Origin: Catonia carolina
Taxonomy: Eukaryota; Arthropoda; Insecta; Hemiptera; Achilidae
Length of the DNA: 64,000 nt
Direction: 5' to 3'
NCBI GenBank assembly: GCA_035578175.1
Contig: JAQMRL010000001.1
Location: forward strand, 434,323,545 to 434,387,544
Below are positions 12,496 to 24,533 of the stretch, one piece after another (within the stretch, counting starts at the first letter, position 1; every line of letters starts with the position of its first letter). The notes under the pieces are model-generated. The model made no database searches. It worked only from the letters and a program-made list of their open reading frames with translations, and was not told the origin of the DNA. The position numbers were made by a program, and so were the translations under genes.

Positions 12496-13077
12496 CGGGT
12501 GTTTTATTAAGGACGCAACCCTAAATAAGAAGATAGAAGTAATACATCGGTAAATTTTCTGTCCCCCAATCGGTATGTTGGCAACAGTGTACTCAAGGCT
12601 ATCTACTTAAGACAGTTAAAATGTTCCAGTCAAGCATTAGTGTGGTGACAGCAGTCGTTTCGTTATATTGTGTCAGCAATGGTTTTTTTCCAAGGAAAAG
12701 ATTGTGGTTTTTAACACCCTACGGGTGTTTTATTAAGAACGCAACCCTATGTTAAAAGCCACAATTGACGGCATATTTTTATTTTCCGTACTTTACAAAT
12801 TATTAATTTATCTAAATTGTTATTAAAACGTGTGTTTTGTTATGAACGCAACCCTATGGTAAAAGCCACAATCTTTTCCTTGGACAAAACCATTGCTGTC
12901 ACAATATAACGAAACGACTGCTGTCACCACACTAATGCTTGACTGGAACATTTTAACTGTCTTAGGTAGCTGGCCTGAGTACACTGTTGCCAACATACCG
13001 ATTGGGGAACAGAAAATTTACCGATGTATTACTTCTATCTTCTTATAATCATGGTTGCGTCCTTAATAAAACACCCG
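12496..13077. mobile_element. fold-back derivative of a CGGGTGTTTT-ended Tc1/mariner-like transposon
   Basis: The two ends, about 215 bp each, are inverted copies: CGGGTGTTTTATTAAGGACG on the left and its reverse complement on the right, bounded by TA (12494-12495, 13078-13079). Each arm carries the 5' leader of a transposon, up to an ATG GTT TTT-like transposase start. The middle holds a further direct copy of the terminal sequence at about 12719-12765 and a diverged one near 12825. A single-ended relative is at 40941-41160. No transposase remains. Confidence 0.75.
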
Positions 13078-13211
13078 TATCTTGTAACGTCCCATATTTC
13101 TAACTAACATAATTATTTATTTATAATTACTTAAATAAAATCGTATACGATATTTCAATAAAAATACACAAATGAATATATAAAATTAAAAATTAAAATG
13201 AACAAATATAA

Positions 13212-13625
13212 TTGTTGTTTAGGTCATCAGCCAAAAGGCTGGTTTGAACCTGTAGAGGTTTTACTAAGTAAAAGGAGGAGTGAGGTGGTTTATCATGCCT
13301 TCCTCACTGAATAGAAAAGTACGCTTATCAGCATGCCGAGCCCTCTGAAAAGCACATATTTTTCACTCTGCAAATGACACCTTCACTTCATTCACCACAG
13401 GGTCTAGCTGTATAATGAAATTCATTACTTTCAGAGTAGATAACTCTGATTAGTGTTTTTACACCTCTACCTCTTCTGCTCTTAAATGATTGACTCAGTC
13501 ATTTAATTGGCTGACCATGTGATAAGAAACAGAACTATTTACTATTTTAGCCCTCCAACGAACAGATTAAATGTAAATAATTTGACAGTTCACCTGCCTG
13601 ATATAATTATGAACAGAAATATTAC
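13212..13625 (-). repeat. R400 repeat, full-length copy
   Basis: It has the hairpin CAGCCAAAAGGCTGG, the central block and the far end (ACTCAAT-like, CCACCTG.. replaced here by CACCTGCCTG). The reading frame found in other copies is interrupted by a stop here. Confidence 0.75.
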
Positions 13626-14594
13626 CTTACAAAAAAAGGAAAAATCTTGTTTGGTGAAAGGGAAATAATATTTTGCAGCTTAACTTGGGATTCTTTACAA
13701 AATAATTATTACACTTTTTAAAAAAAAATAAAAGAGAAAAACTTAATACGGAAGCACCATTATCAAAAGACTAATAATAACATAATGACCAATGTCACAA
13801 TACGCTTATATGTCAATTATAATTTAAAAACTTGAAGAAATTACAAGGAAAAAATACCTTTAAATTATTAAATTACAGCCAATTATTAAATTGAATAAAA
13901 TTAATACATTAACAGTTTTAAAACTGATGATATATCTATACACGGAACATTTACAGCGAGCGTAAGGTTTTATGACCACAGAGGCCTAAAACCGACCAAT
14001 TGCATAGGCCTACGTGAAGCAAAAAAGAAGGTGCAAATTAATAGCGAGATAGGAGGATTAAGGGATTTTACGCCTCATAAAAATACGCAAAATCCTAAAA
14101 ATTATTTCCGGTCTCATAATTTTCAAGTTCTTTATCAACACACACTAACCACACATGACATAAATAGCCTATACAAATTAGTTACTTTAATTTAAAATTT
14201 TGATAAAACCAATTTTAATTCAATAATATAATGGTTTTATTTTTGTTAGTTATGAAAAATAATACTATCTACCAATCATTTCATTCTTTTTATTTTTAAA
14301 ACTAATCTATCTAAACTTTTTTGAGAATTTTAAAATTAAATAAATTTAATTTATTTTAATTTGTAACGTGTTTTTTTAGTAAATCATTTTCTATTTTTTT
14401 TTTTAGAAACGATCATCTTTAAATATTTACTCGGGCGCGTAGTAGGTTGGTGTGATTACAAAGAATTGATGTGATCACATGTCGTTTGTATGTGTGTGTG
14501 TGTAGTCTATGACTGGTAATTTTAGAAAATATTAAGTTTAATTTTAGTGTTTCCTCTCGTATAGGGCCAATTTTAGACCACATAGGGTAGCTTT
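13626..14594. other. no feature recognised
   Basis: AT-rich, no coding signal and no second copy in the window apart from a short GT run at 14490-14505. Confidence 0.45.
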
Positions 14595-15745
14595 AGACAT
14601 TTCTGGAAGCTCTTTTTGCAGCCCACATTCTCAGCATTTACTTACTGCAGGCCTTGTTTCTTCTGCCTACCTGGTATTCAGTTTTTCCACTTCATGGAAG
14701 CCCTTAAAGTCCGCAACTACTGTCGATTTCTTTATTGTAGATAGCCGAGTTTGGAGCCTTGTTTCTTCAAAACCGCTAGTTCAATTTTAACGTACTACAC
14801 ACCAAAATTTAGCTAATTTTAATCTGCGTTGTTATATGTCAGTATCATATTTTTACCTTTTTTAATATTCCGATATCAGGTTAAGAAGAAAAAAAGAGCC
14901 GGTTTTTTTGTTGCTGCAATACATAGGATGCATTTAGAGGCTTATAACTGATAAACCGCTCGACCGATTTATTTCAGATTCCACCGGAATATAAACCTGT
15001 ATACTGTTATTTTACGTACGAAATTTTAGATTTGTAGCGCATTTAAATTTTGAGTTATTAATGAAATTGTGAACTCCTGTTAATTCCGTAACCGCTCATT
15101 AATTCGGCAATTTCAAAAAACCATTGTATTCATTATAAAAAAATTAATACAAATTTATTAATGTTCTGGTCATTAATGTTAACTGGTCAGTCGCTGTTCC
15201 ATAACATTAATGAATTTGTATTAATTTTTTTATACTGAATACAATAGTTTTTCGAAATTGCTGAATTAATGAGCGGTTACGGAGTTAACAGGAGTTCACA
15301 ATTTTACTAATAACTCAAAATTTAAATGCGCTACAAATCTAAAATTTCGTACGTAAAATAACAACATACAGGTTTTTATTCCGACGAAATCTCAAATAAA
15401 TTGGTCAAGCGATTTTTCAGTTATAAGCCTCTAAATGCATCCAATCCATTGCAGCAACAAAAAACCGGCTCTTTTTTTCTTCTTTACCTGAAATCGGAAT
15501 ATTAAAAAACGCTAAAAACATGATACTGACATAAAACAACGCAGATTGAAATTAGCTAAATTTTGGTGTATAGTACGTTAAAATTAAACAAGCGGTTTAA
15601 AGAAAAAAAGCTCCAAACTCGAGTATCTACAATAAAAAAATCGACAGTAGTTATCTGAGTTCATAAAGTATTCTCTGTTTATTCCGGTTTTCTCAATGTC
15701 CTTTCTGACTTCTTTAAACCATTTATCCGACGACTAAAGTCTATA
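14595..15745 (-). mobile_element. LINE group B C-terminal tail, split by a palindrome
   Basis: On the minus strand 15745-15653 reads DKWFKEVRKDIEKTGINRE and 14714-14595 reads on with FKGFH, EYQVGRRN in shifted frames and MWAAKRAS. These correspond to the WFK.V..DI.K..INR ... K.GF ... M.EYW tail seen in full at 60084-60791. The 938-bp palindrome at 14715-15652 sits exactly between the two halves. Coding frames are degraded. Confidence 0.6.
14715..15652. mobile_element. 938-bp near-perfect palindrome (fold-back element)
   Basis: The arms begin AACTACTGTCGATTT and run about 450 bp each in opposite orientation to a spacer of roughly 35 bp around 15184. Matching landmarks are GAGCCGG near 14898 with CCGGCTC near 15463, and TTTACGTACGAAATTTTAGA near 15011 with its inverse near 15340. 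There is no coding capacity. Its neat placement inside a LINE tail shows that it arrived as an insertion. Confidence 0.85.
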
Positions 15746-15812
15746 GTTTAATTTTAGTACATGTATTAGTAATTTTTTTAAATTCTAGTTTGATTTTGTA
15801 TGTTAAAAAATA

Positions 15813-16768
15813 AAGGGTGATTCAAAAAGAGCGCCGGTTTTTAAACGGCTGGTAAATTTTTGTTTATCGGTTGGCAACATTGTTTGGCCTCATTTCTATT
15901 TTGGAGAACATTCCGATTGACGATTCAGTTGTAGTTTCTCTTGTTCGCAGTGTAGTACTCTCGCAGTCTGTGTCTAACCATGGAGAAGTTTACTATTGCG
16001 CAACGAGTGTTAAGCGTCAAAACATTTTACCAGAGTGGAGAGAGTTATGCGGCTACTGTCAGGCGACTTCGCGGTACTCTAGGACGTAATGAAGCACCGA
16101 ATGAATCAACAGTTCGCAGGCTCATGAAAAAGTTTTTTGAGACGGGTTCAACAGTCGACCTTAAAAGTTCTGGACGTCGTCGTTCTGGACGAACTGAGCA
16201 GAACGTTGCGTTGGTTCGCGACAGTGTGGCTGTTAGCCCAGCAAAATCAATACGTCGCCGTTCTCAACAATTGGGTTTACGATGTTCTTCTGTACGGAGA
16301 ATTCTTCGGTACAATCTCCAATATCACCCGTATAAAATTCAGTTGACGCAACATTTGAAAGTGGCAGACCACCAGAAGAGACGACAGTTTGTTGACTGGG
16401 TATTGAGAAAACGGCAGGATGATGACACCTTCGCAAACAAAATTGACGCCTTGTGACTTTAATCTTTGGGGTCATCTGAAGTCATTGGTGTATGCCAATA
16501 AACCCCGAAACATCAATGACTTGAAGGAGGAAATTCGACGGGTTATCGGGCAAATGGAAGTCGAAACTTGTCGTGCAGTAATATCCAATTTCATGGACAG
16601 AGTTGATGCGTGCCAGCGCAGTAGAGGAGGACACATGCATGACATCATTTTTCATACATAAAATCGGAAGGAAAGATGAACTTGTTGATGTATTTATTTT
16701 CAGTTTTTCAATAAAATAAATCTCTTAATTTGATATATCAAAACCGGCGCTCTTTTTGAATCACCCTA
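15813..16768 (+). mobile_element. internally deleted mariner-like element with perfect inverted ends
   Basis: The ends match over at least 25 bp: GGGTGATTCAAAAAGAGCGC on the left and the same sequence in reverse complement on the right, continuing CGGTTTT. TA flanks both sides. At 956 bp it is shorter than an intact element because the middle of the transposase gene is missing. The ends are well preserved, so it may still be a substrate for a related transposase. Confidence 0.85.
15980..16661 (+). pseudogene. mariner-like transposase lacking its catalytic core
   Basis: The ATG at 15980 starts MEKFTIAQRVLSVKTFYQSG and stays open for about 155 residues. These cover the helix-turn-helix N-terminal half, with SVRRILRYNLQYHPYKIQL and the DDDTFANKI segment that normally precedes D1. 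The sequence then jumps directly to LTPCDFNLWGHLKS, the D3 region, in another frame, and ends GGHMHDIIFHT at 16661. The DEAHFHL (D1) and QQDGA (D2) blocks, about 140-150 residues, are gone. The first frame ends at 16456. What is left could encode a DNA-binding protein without cleavage activity. Confidence 0.85.
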
Positions 16769-16770
16769 TA

Positions 16771-17439
16771 TGTTTGCAATGTCAAAATTAGAACTTTTTT
16801 TCTTAATTTTAATTTCTTGGAAATTAATAATAATATAAAAAAAATTATAATAAAAAATTATAATATTCTTCTATGTACCTACTTAAAAGTAGCCGATAAA
16901 CTATCGGATTTTTAATGGTGCTTGAATTAGATGGAAAGAAGGGTGTATTTCTTGCTCCACCATACATATATATATATAAAGAATATACCGTATAAAGAAT
17001 ATAAGTTACGAGTAAATGAATGAAAATTAAATAGTCTGAAGAGAAGTTTATTTGTTATTGGGTATAAGCAAATGCTACAGACGTTAATTTTTAGTTCTGT
17101 TAAAAATACAGAGTACAAAAAAAGAATTTTAAGGGAATTCCTGACCCTAAAGCACGGATACATTTATTTCAGAATATATATATTGGATTTCAAATCGAAA
17201 TAACTACTCTCCTGTAATGCGAATGTAAAGAAAGGGTTTGTATTAAAAAGTGTTATGTGATTAGATTAGGCTTGCAGTTTAAGTCTACACAATGAAAAAT
17301 GAAGAGGATAAAATTTATCTATATAGATCACAATAATGAGGAATTTATGGGAGCTGATCTTGGACGATGATTTTATGACATAGTTTTGTATTTTTCATAT
17401 AAGGTAAATCATCAAATACTTCATAAGATACCGTTATAA
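16771..17439. other. no feature recognised
   Basis: AT-rich, with a short TATATATATA run near 16965. I see no coding signal. Confidence 0.45.
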
Positions 17440-18655
17440 ATATAGAAATAATAAATAGCTTCTGTTATCTAGGACGTTCAGTGAACAATGATTGGAGTAA
17501 CACAACAGAGATCAAATCACTTGTTAAAAAAGCACGAACCGCGTTTAAGGGGAGATTGCAGAATCGTTTTAACTCAAATTTCCAATTTTTTGTTTTTTTA
17601 TGTTTTTCAATAGTTTAGGCCTAGATCTACCAAAAATACATTATATTACGTCAAAAAAATATTTTTTATGAAAAAAATTAAGTTTGTCAGGTTTATACAG
17701 AAAAATTACCATGTTACGATGAAACGAATATTTTTTTCATAATTTTATACTGCCCGTTTTAGTGCAAAGAGAATTTTAGTTTTTAAAATATCTGCATTAC
17801 GGTTTTTAATATTCTCAGCTGTCGTTTCAACTTTCTAAACAACTGTTGATGGGAAATTTACTTGTTTGTGTACGTATTCTTTTTGGTTTGCGTCTTCTTG
17901 TTTCTTACCTTTTCCCGTAAATTTAGATTTTTAACACTAAGGTACATTTTTCTCAGAAACCAATTAAGCACCAGGCTGAAATTTTTACCAGTTAATTATC
18001 TTGTAAATCTACCCACATATACCGACATTTTTATGACTTTATCAGGTGCTCCAAAAATTGGTAATACGCAAAACACGTGGAAAACAATTTGTAAAAATTT
18101 TATGTTATTCGTAATTTTTAAAAAAAATTGAGTGGTCCAAAGATTAAATTGAAGAAATGTCAGTAGCTCGAGAAGAAACCCAACACCTATAGTGTGTAAA
18201 GTTTCATTTTTCTTTATCTTACCAATCCTATGAAAAATGTACCCAAAAATAGCAAATTTAACACTGACGGGATACAAAGTACAGTCTCCTTTTAAGAAAA
18301 CAAATAAAATTGTATGCAGTACAAATATAAAACCCCCGATTCGAATTAAATCAATTTAGCTTTGTTTAGAGACCTAGATGCTGAACGAAGATGAGAAAAT
18401 AACTGGAGGTCTTTAAGATGTGATGTTACCGAAGATTGGTGAATAGTGGATAGAAGATTTGGTGAAATTCAAAAAGTAAATGTGTATTATCAATTCAGTG
18501 AAACGTAGAAAACTGAAAAACTTATAGTCACGTGATGAGAGACGAAAATTTCAAAATGCTGCGTAGTATGTTGTAGGTAAAGATAGAGGAGGGTAAGTAT
18601 GCTCCAGGTTGACGTAGAACTTCGTGGTTCAGGAAACTTTAGAATTGATATGGTG
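17440..18655 (+). mobile_element. LINE group E relic, interrupted by T750
   Basis: 17455-17544 reads FCYLGRSVNNDW and EIKSLVKKARTAF, the YLG...EI..RI..A..AF block that follows the RT domain of many insect LINEs. After the T750 insertion, 18400-18655 continues with FKM.CYRR, HVMRDENFKMLRSM and RRTSWFRKL, with stops and shifts. These match the CYRRM, HVMRNEKY and GRRRxSWLxNL tail of the same protein type. The order and orientation show one relic cut in two. Confidence 0.7.
17545..18295 (-). mobile_element. T750 non-autonomous element, copy B (reversed)
   Basis: It is bounded by TTAA on both sides. The left end is GGGGAGATTGCA and the right end AGTCTCCTTTTAA, so the right terminus has one substitution against the family. 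The body matches copies A, C and D in reverse complement. It is nested inside the group E LINE relic. Confidence 0.75.
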
Positions 18656-19177
18656 TAAGTCCAGTACAGTATTTTAAATTTGTTTTAGATAATAGACTTC
18701 CGCACGTAGTAATTTTTTAAATGCGTAATTATGTACATACTGTACTACTTATACAGAACTCCAGTAAATTTAACAGTGAACCCCTTTTAGTTTAAGTATT
18801 AGCTGAATATGAAAATTGGCAGGCCAAATTTTGAGCAATCCTTTTTTGTATTGTACTTAATATTCTTTTATGAAACGGCTGTAAAGATTTACGTAGAAAT
18901 GGAAACCGTAAATAAATCCAGAAAATTTTTTTTTTCCAAAGCTATTCGGATGATTGGCGTTCGGATAATCGGCGTTCTACAAATTTGTGAAACCAAATGA
19001 TCGTTATAAAGAGTTTTAAGGTCGATGGGAAAGCTTGGAAAACCGGAAACTTGGTTGTATTAACAACTGTTATTCCTAGGTCTACCGTTTAATTGCGAAA
19101 TATTTACCGAAAAATTTCTAGAAGAATAATGCGCAGTACTTTTAAATTATTAAGCTATACAGTAATTAATTACACTA
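18656..19177. other. no feature recognised
   Basis: AT-rich; no domain or shared repeat found. Confidence 0.4.
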
Positions 19178-19330
19178 TAGCCGACCCGTAAAACTGGCCA
19201 TAATACCGGAAATCTCTGGTTCGATTCCCGTTCAGATCTAGAATTTTTTCATCATTATTTCTAGTTACCTGACACACTTCACCGTCTGTGTTATTATGAA
19301 TACGCAAAACAAATAAAATACCAAGTCAAA
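19178..19330 (+). repeat. SINE family S1 copy, diverged
   Basis: It starts GCCGACCCGTAAAACTGGCC, has the B-box-like GGTTCGATTCC at 19220-19232, and continues with TTTTTTCATCATTATTT and an A-rich end (CGCAAAACAAATAAAA) as in the other S1 copies. Confidence 0.6.
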
Positions 19331-19664
19331 GAAAATGTTGGTTTTTTTAAGAAGTATAATCCTTTAAATAGTCTGTAATAAAACGTGATCATAGTTCTAA
19401 AAATACATGATAGATGTCGACACGCTTCAACGTAGTGAAGTTTATAATACGCAGCGCATCTTTTGTTTAATAACAGCTTGGCGAAGTCTCAAATAATTAC
19501 GCTTAATAAACACAAGTACTTTAACAAGCAGTTTTCCTTAACATATTGTTTGACTGCTACACAAAATTTACAATTATTGCTTTAATAATAAAAGCAGCGT
19601 AAAAACCCACTTTCTTTTTTTACGTCTGTCTGTTTTGCACATGAACACTAATGCGGTTAATCAA

Positions 19665-19775
19665 GGGTGATAGATGACTGAGTGATTAGAATATGCAACA
19701 CCTAACCGACAATCGAACCCGGGACCCCGGACGCAGAAGCCAGGTGCCCTGACCTCTACACCAACCTGCCGATCT
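19665..19775 (-). repeat. SINE S1-type tRNA-like head
   Basis: On the minus strand it reads GGTTGGTGTAGAGGTCAGGG (A-box-like) and then CCGGGTTCGATTGTCGG (B-box). The tRNA-like fold is too degraded, and the 3' body too similar to S1, for a functional tRNA gene. Confidence 0.5.
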
Positions 19776-20917
19776 CTTGTTAAAACACCAAAAAAATATC
19801 TAACAATCAATCAAACCAACATAAAAAATTGTAAATTTTGTTTATCATTAACCGGAGCTCTATCCCATGGAATCGTACAAAATTTAAATGTATTAAAATT
19901 GTGGTTGAACTTAGCTCGATCCATTCGAGTTACAAAAAATGTTCTTTGCTATCAGATAAAACTTGCTGTATACTAACTGAAATATATACTTAATACAAAA
20001 TACGACAATACCAGTCGAAAGAATTCATAGCGTAGGCCTATTATAAAACATCCGGTCAGTCCCCCATTTTTTTGACTGAATGCGTTGGTAGAGTGGAACA
20101 TGATTACGCATCCTTTTTACTGACTTTCAACCCGTAGTCTTTTTATATCTGCTGCACGGTTCTGTGGGATATACTATAGTAGTAGTTTGTCATAATTATT
20201 TCACAATATTTTAAAGAATGTGCTATAAAAACTTTGAAATTTCGAATAGTTGAAATTATCCACCAACATTCCATAGCTATTTAAAAGCCTAGTGACGAAT
20301 TTGTTATTTTTTGGCCATGGGGCAAAGTCACCTAACGAGTAAAAATTAATAAGTTAACAATAACTTGTACATTTTTACGTAACGTGGCCCCTTTCTGACT
20401 AGTGCTGGACTTAAAAATTTTTTGGATGGAGCAAAACTGGGTTTGGTGGACACAAACAGAACGCCCTCCCCCATCCACCTCTCGATTTACCACAACCAGG
20501 TACTTTAGGGATTAGGTACTTTAGGGATTAGGTACTTTAGGGATTCCCTTAAGTCGGTTGTACTTCTACCGAATTTTTTTCAAATTTTAGTCTCTACATG
20601 TAATAGTATTTTATACAAACATATTCATTTATTTTACTAACGGTAAATTTTCCAACCCTGAGAAACATACTGCCAGGGGCATTTCTTCCCATCAACCCTT
20701 GTAGATCCAGTTCTGTTCGTGACATTTGTAAACCAAATTAACCTCCGGGTTATGACCACCATACTGGGGGTATCTCATCCATCTGCAGTGAAATATTTCT
20801 TCCCAGAAAATAAATTACGTAAAATAATTATCTAGTAACTAAACAGAAATTAAATATAAATTATTATTTAAAAACTTTTAAATTCGTCCAAAATTTTACA
20901 TTAAAATTTTCATTTTT
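19776..20917. other. no gene; contains a 16-bp x3 tandem repeat
   Basis: Mostly unremarkable AT-rich sequence. The exception is 20498-20545, three exact tandem copies of AGGTACTTTAGGGATT. Confidence 0.5.
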
Positions 20918-21885
20918 ACTTTCTCTAGCCTATTTGAATATATAGGAAGGAAAGTATTGTTTTCATGTCGATTTTTCGAAATCGAGTTTTTACCGGATCT
21001 ACACATTTTCAGACCCCCTGAACCTAAAAAAACATGTTTTTAGCGATTGGTCTGTGTGTGTGTGAACAGAATAAAATATCTCAAGAACGGAACATCGCAC
21101 GAACTTTAAACTTGAAACTTAAGTTAAATACCACTACCGAACCCGACACAAACATTTTTATCAAAATCGGTCAACCGGAAGTAGTAGTTTATTCGTGAAA
21201 TTTTTTCACTTTTTTACGATTTTCTCAAAAACAGCTTCTACGATATTTTTAAATCGCCTGGTTTACTAAATTTTGTATGCTCTACAAGATAGGCTAGGCG
21301 CCGTCTCTGCTGAAATTCTTGGTGAGGTTGTTTTTACGTAAAAAAATTATTTTTTTAAGATTGAGGCTTTAATATGGCATTTTAGCGCAAAATTTTATAA
21401 TTATAATAAAAGTTATAGAGAATTTAAAATCCTACAACTTTTATTTCAAACATTCTTTTGTATAACGCTTAGTTTAGTGGTAATTAGCGATTTTTTGTTT
21501 TTTTCCTCACGAAAACGTGTGAAAAATCGTTTTTTTTTTTAGATTTCAGCCTGCACTTTACGATAAAAGTGTGTAAAATCAAATATAAAAGAAATTAAAA
21601 GATCTACAACTTTTATTTTGAGCATTTTTCTCTACAGAGCCTAGTTTAGCGCGAAAGAGTGATTTTTCGTATTTTTAATCCAAACTGAAGTTTATTTTCA
21701 TTTTGCGTCTTTCACTCATGATTAAAATTAGGTAATGTTTATTGGGGTTAGTTTTTTTTGGTTTGTTTCCAATGTTTTATTGCTAATGTTAGGTTATATT
21801 GTTGATTATTTGCATTGGCAAGAGAAAGTTGTGTGAGTGTTTCACACCAGATTTTTTCTTTTATTAATAATTTTACTGAAAATAA
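20918..21885 (+). repeat. R950 repeat, full-length copy
   Basis: It begins CTTTCTCTAGCC...GGAAGGAAAGTA (near-palindrome) and ends GGCAAGAGAAAGTTGTGTGA then CACCAGATTTT. Between them are a short GT run, the phrase AATCGGTCAACCGGAAGTAG, and two diverged tandem blocks of about 160 bp (near 21340-21500 and 21525-21680). Each block contains CTACAACTTTTATTT followed by a TAGTTTAG phrase. Confidence 0.75.
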
Positions 21886-22304
21886 TTTAAAATATTATTT
21901 TTTTTATCGTTACAATAGTCTTTGTGACATATTATATTGTATCGTATACTTTGTGCACCTTACTACTTGTAGTACATAAGTGACGAACGTGTTTGCCAGG
22001 TACAGTTTAAAGCGAAACACCAACACTGCTATTCAATCAGTTTTATGGGAAAATTACGATCCAAACAACATCAAACATATTGAAATTTTATAGTACATAA
22101 TAAACATTATAGCGAAATCACAAAACATAATAGCACAACCATAATAAATGTATGTTATAAAATGTAGCCCTGTCATAATACTAAACAGATACATTCTTTA
22201 TTCTTATTTACTTTATTTAAAAATTACAAAATAAAGTATAACCTTCCAAAATTTAACTATTTTTTTTTTAATAGTAAACAAATTTTTTTTATTTTTTTTT
22301 ATTC

Positions 22305-22455
22305 CTAATTTGTGTACGTTGCAATCTGTTCAAAGAACAATAAGCAACCCCATGACCCAATGAGATGAGGATGATGTGTATGACGTGTAAATGAGGTGTA
22401 GTCTTGTACAGACCCAGGCCGACCATTCCTGAGAGAGTATGGTTAATTAAACCCC
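22305..22455 (-). repeat. SINE family S2, partial copy
   Basis: The minus-strand match to 45712-46005 includes CAGACCCAGGCCGACC (reverse of the GGTC..GAGTCTG segment) and the GCAATCTGTTC tail. The tRNA-like head is missing. Confidence 0.6.
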
Positions 22456-24533
22456 AACAACAAATGATATGAAAAAAACAGGAAAATATTTTAAAGAATC
22501 TATCCTAGTGGATAATTCAAGAGTTGAACAATACAAAGAAAATTAATAAAATTAGAGATAAACCGTAAGAAAAATTGGACAATAAATTATTTTAACAGGA
22601 ATAAATACTTTTTTTACTATAGGCCCTATTAAGCAAAAAGAACTACAACTGTGTAATATTTTAAAGTGAGACTTTAAAGTGTGCATGATGGTTTTGACTG
22701 AAAATTTCGATTTTGTGTTTTTCATTTTTTTCAATCGTATGGCAACTTATTGTGACAATATCGAAGAAGAACATGGTTTTCGAAATTTCTAGTATTTCAT
22801 TCATAAAATGGTATAGAGTAGATAATAGAGTGAAAAAGTAACAATATGGCAATAGTAACAATAAAAGTATAACTATAAGTTTATAAAAGGTGTATGAGAA
22901 GGTCAGGTTATTGTTGTACAATTATTTATGAAAGGACCGGTTAATTACCTGTAACACTTTCTACTTACAATAGATCTATTTACTTGTTTATTACAATAGT
23001 TAAGACTTTTCCAGTAAAAAGGGTTTTTTGGTACTTTATTATTTTCATGGAATTTCTGTGCCACTCTGGAATTATCTTTTTGATCGAATTTCTCTGTCCT
23101 TCGAGAAACCTCTTTCATCTAACCTATATTAAGGGAGCCCCGGGTGCGGTCGAGAGTGAGTATTCGTTTGATCTTTGACGAGTGTTTACTACGTGTGTTA
23201 GAAGGTAACTTCAACGGGTTTCCGAAGCATTGTTATTCAGTCGTATTGTATTTGTGCATATTGTATTCAAATTTATTGTGAATGTGTATTCTATAAAATT
23301 GATTGTAAGTAGTGCTAAGTAAATTATTAAGTTATTTATTGTATTACTTCAGTATAATAAGTTTATTATTTATTTTAAGTAAATTATTAAGTTATTTATT
23401 GTATTACTTTATTATAATTAGTTTATTATTTATTTTGTAAATATTTTAGTGTAATAAATATTTGTAATTGTAAACTTTAGTGTAATAATTGTTTAATAAC
23501 CTAGATCCCGAAACGGACCTTAGCGATAAGTGTCACAGTATGTTGAACAGCTTGTGATGATGCGTAAAGTTTTGTTCTGGAATGTCTGAATGCTGAATAG
23601 AAAGTGAACAATACCGTCTGATTCTTAGCTGTATAACGATTTTTCACTGTATGACGATTTTGTTTCAAGAATTTCCAAAATTTTAATTACAATTCTACCC
23701 ATTAGAATCCACTACTAAGATCAATTAAGAGGATTTATAGAACGTATTCCACTGAAACTTCACTTTTGTAAATTTTGTCAGTTCCAACGTTTTTCTGTTG
23801 AGCCATTCAATTAGGTTTAATGTCTTTCATTTTACAGTTTTTTACTCATGATTAAATATAGGTTATACTGATCATTATTCAAATTGGAAAGAGAAATTCG
23901 TGTGAGTGTTTTACACGAGATTTATTTTATCTGTTTATCACTTCGAATTATATACCTACGCACAAGCCAATAGTTATGGTAGGAATTTAAAAAAAATTGC
24001 AATTAAAAAGAGGTAAATTACACGCCTATTCATTCGAGTTATACTACAGAATATAGTTAACCACGTCGAGTATTATTACAGCTAATTAATATAATAACTA
24101 CTGTCTCGTCACATTACAAACGACATAACTTGCGATAATATTAGCTATTTAAATACCAGGGCACAACTAAAACCTTAGTTTAGCTAAACGCGTTCAAAAC
24201 TGCTGAGGATTTGTTTTAAGCTCGTTTTATCATTTTTAAAATTAAAATAATCTTTGTTTTGCTTCCGGTTATCATTTCTAGACAAAGAAATGCGTATAGT
24301 GCCATTCCTGAATATGTATTGTGTATAAGTGTGTTTATTTATGTTGCTTCTAATAACTTATGTTTTTAGTAACAATGTAGATTATTGATTCGAGCTGGTT
24401 TATTCGGACAATAAAATCCCGTAAGAGGATTATTATTTATTTATATTTATTTTTATAATATTTTTACTAGTTCGTTTATATTTTCTCTGTAATATTAAAA
24501 TATAACAATATTAGCTGTTCATAAAATATTTAA
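22456..24533. other. no gene; short tandem duplication and an R950 end fragment
   Basis: 23315-23442 is a direct duplication of about 63 bp (AAGTAAATTATTAAGTTATT...). 23845-23935 is the right end of an R950 copy (GTGTGAGTGTTTTACACGAG). The segment at 23120-23300 is somewhat GC-richer, but I cannot assign it. Confidence 0.5.

Noticed and set aside
23100..23520. Solo LTR
   Set aside because: A GC-richer promoter-like stretch is present, but no TG...CA ends with a target duplication could be defined.
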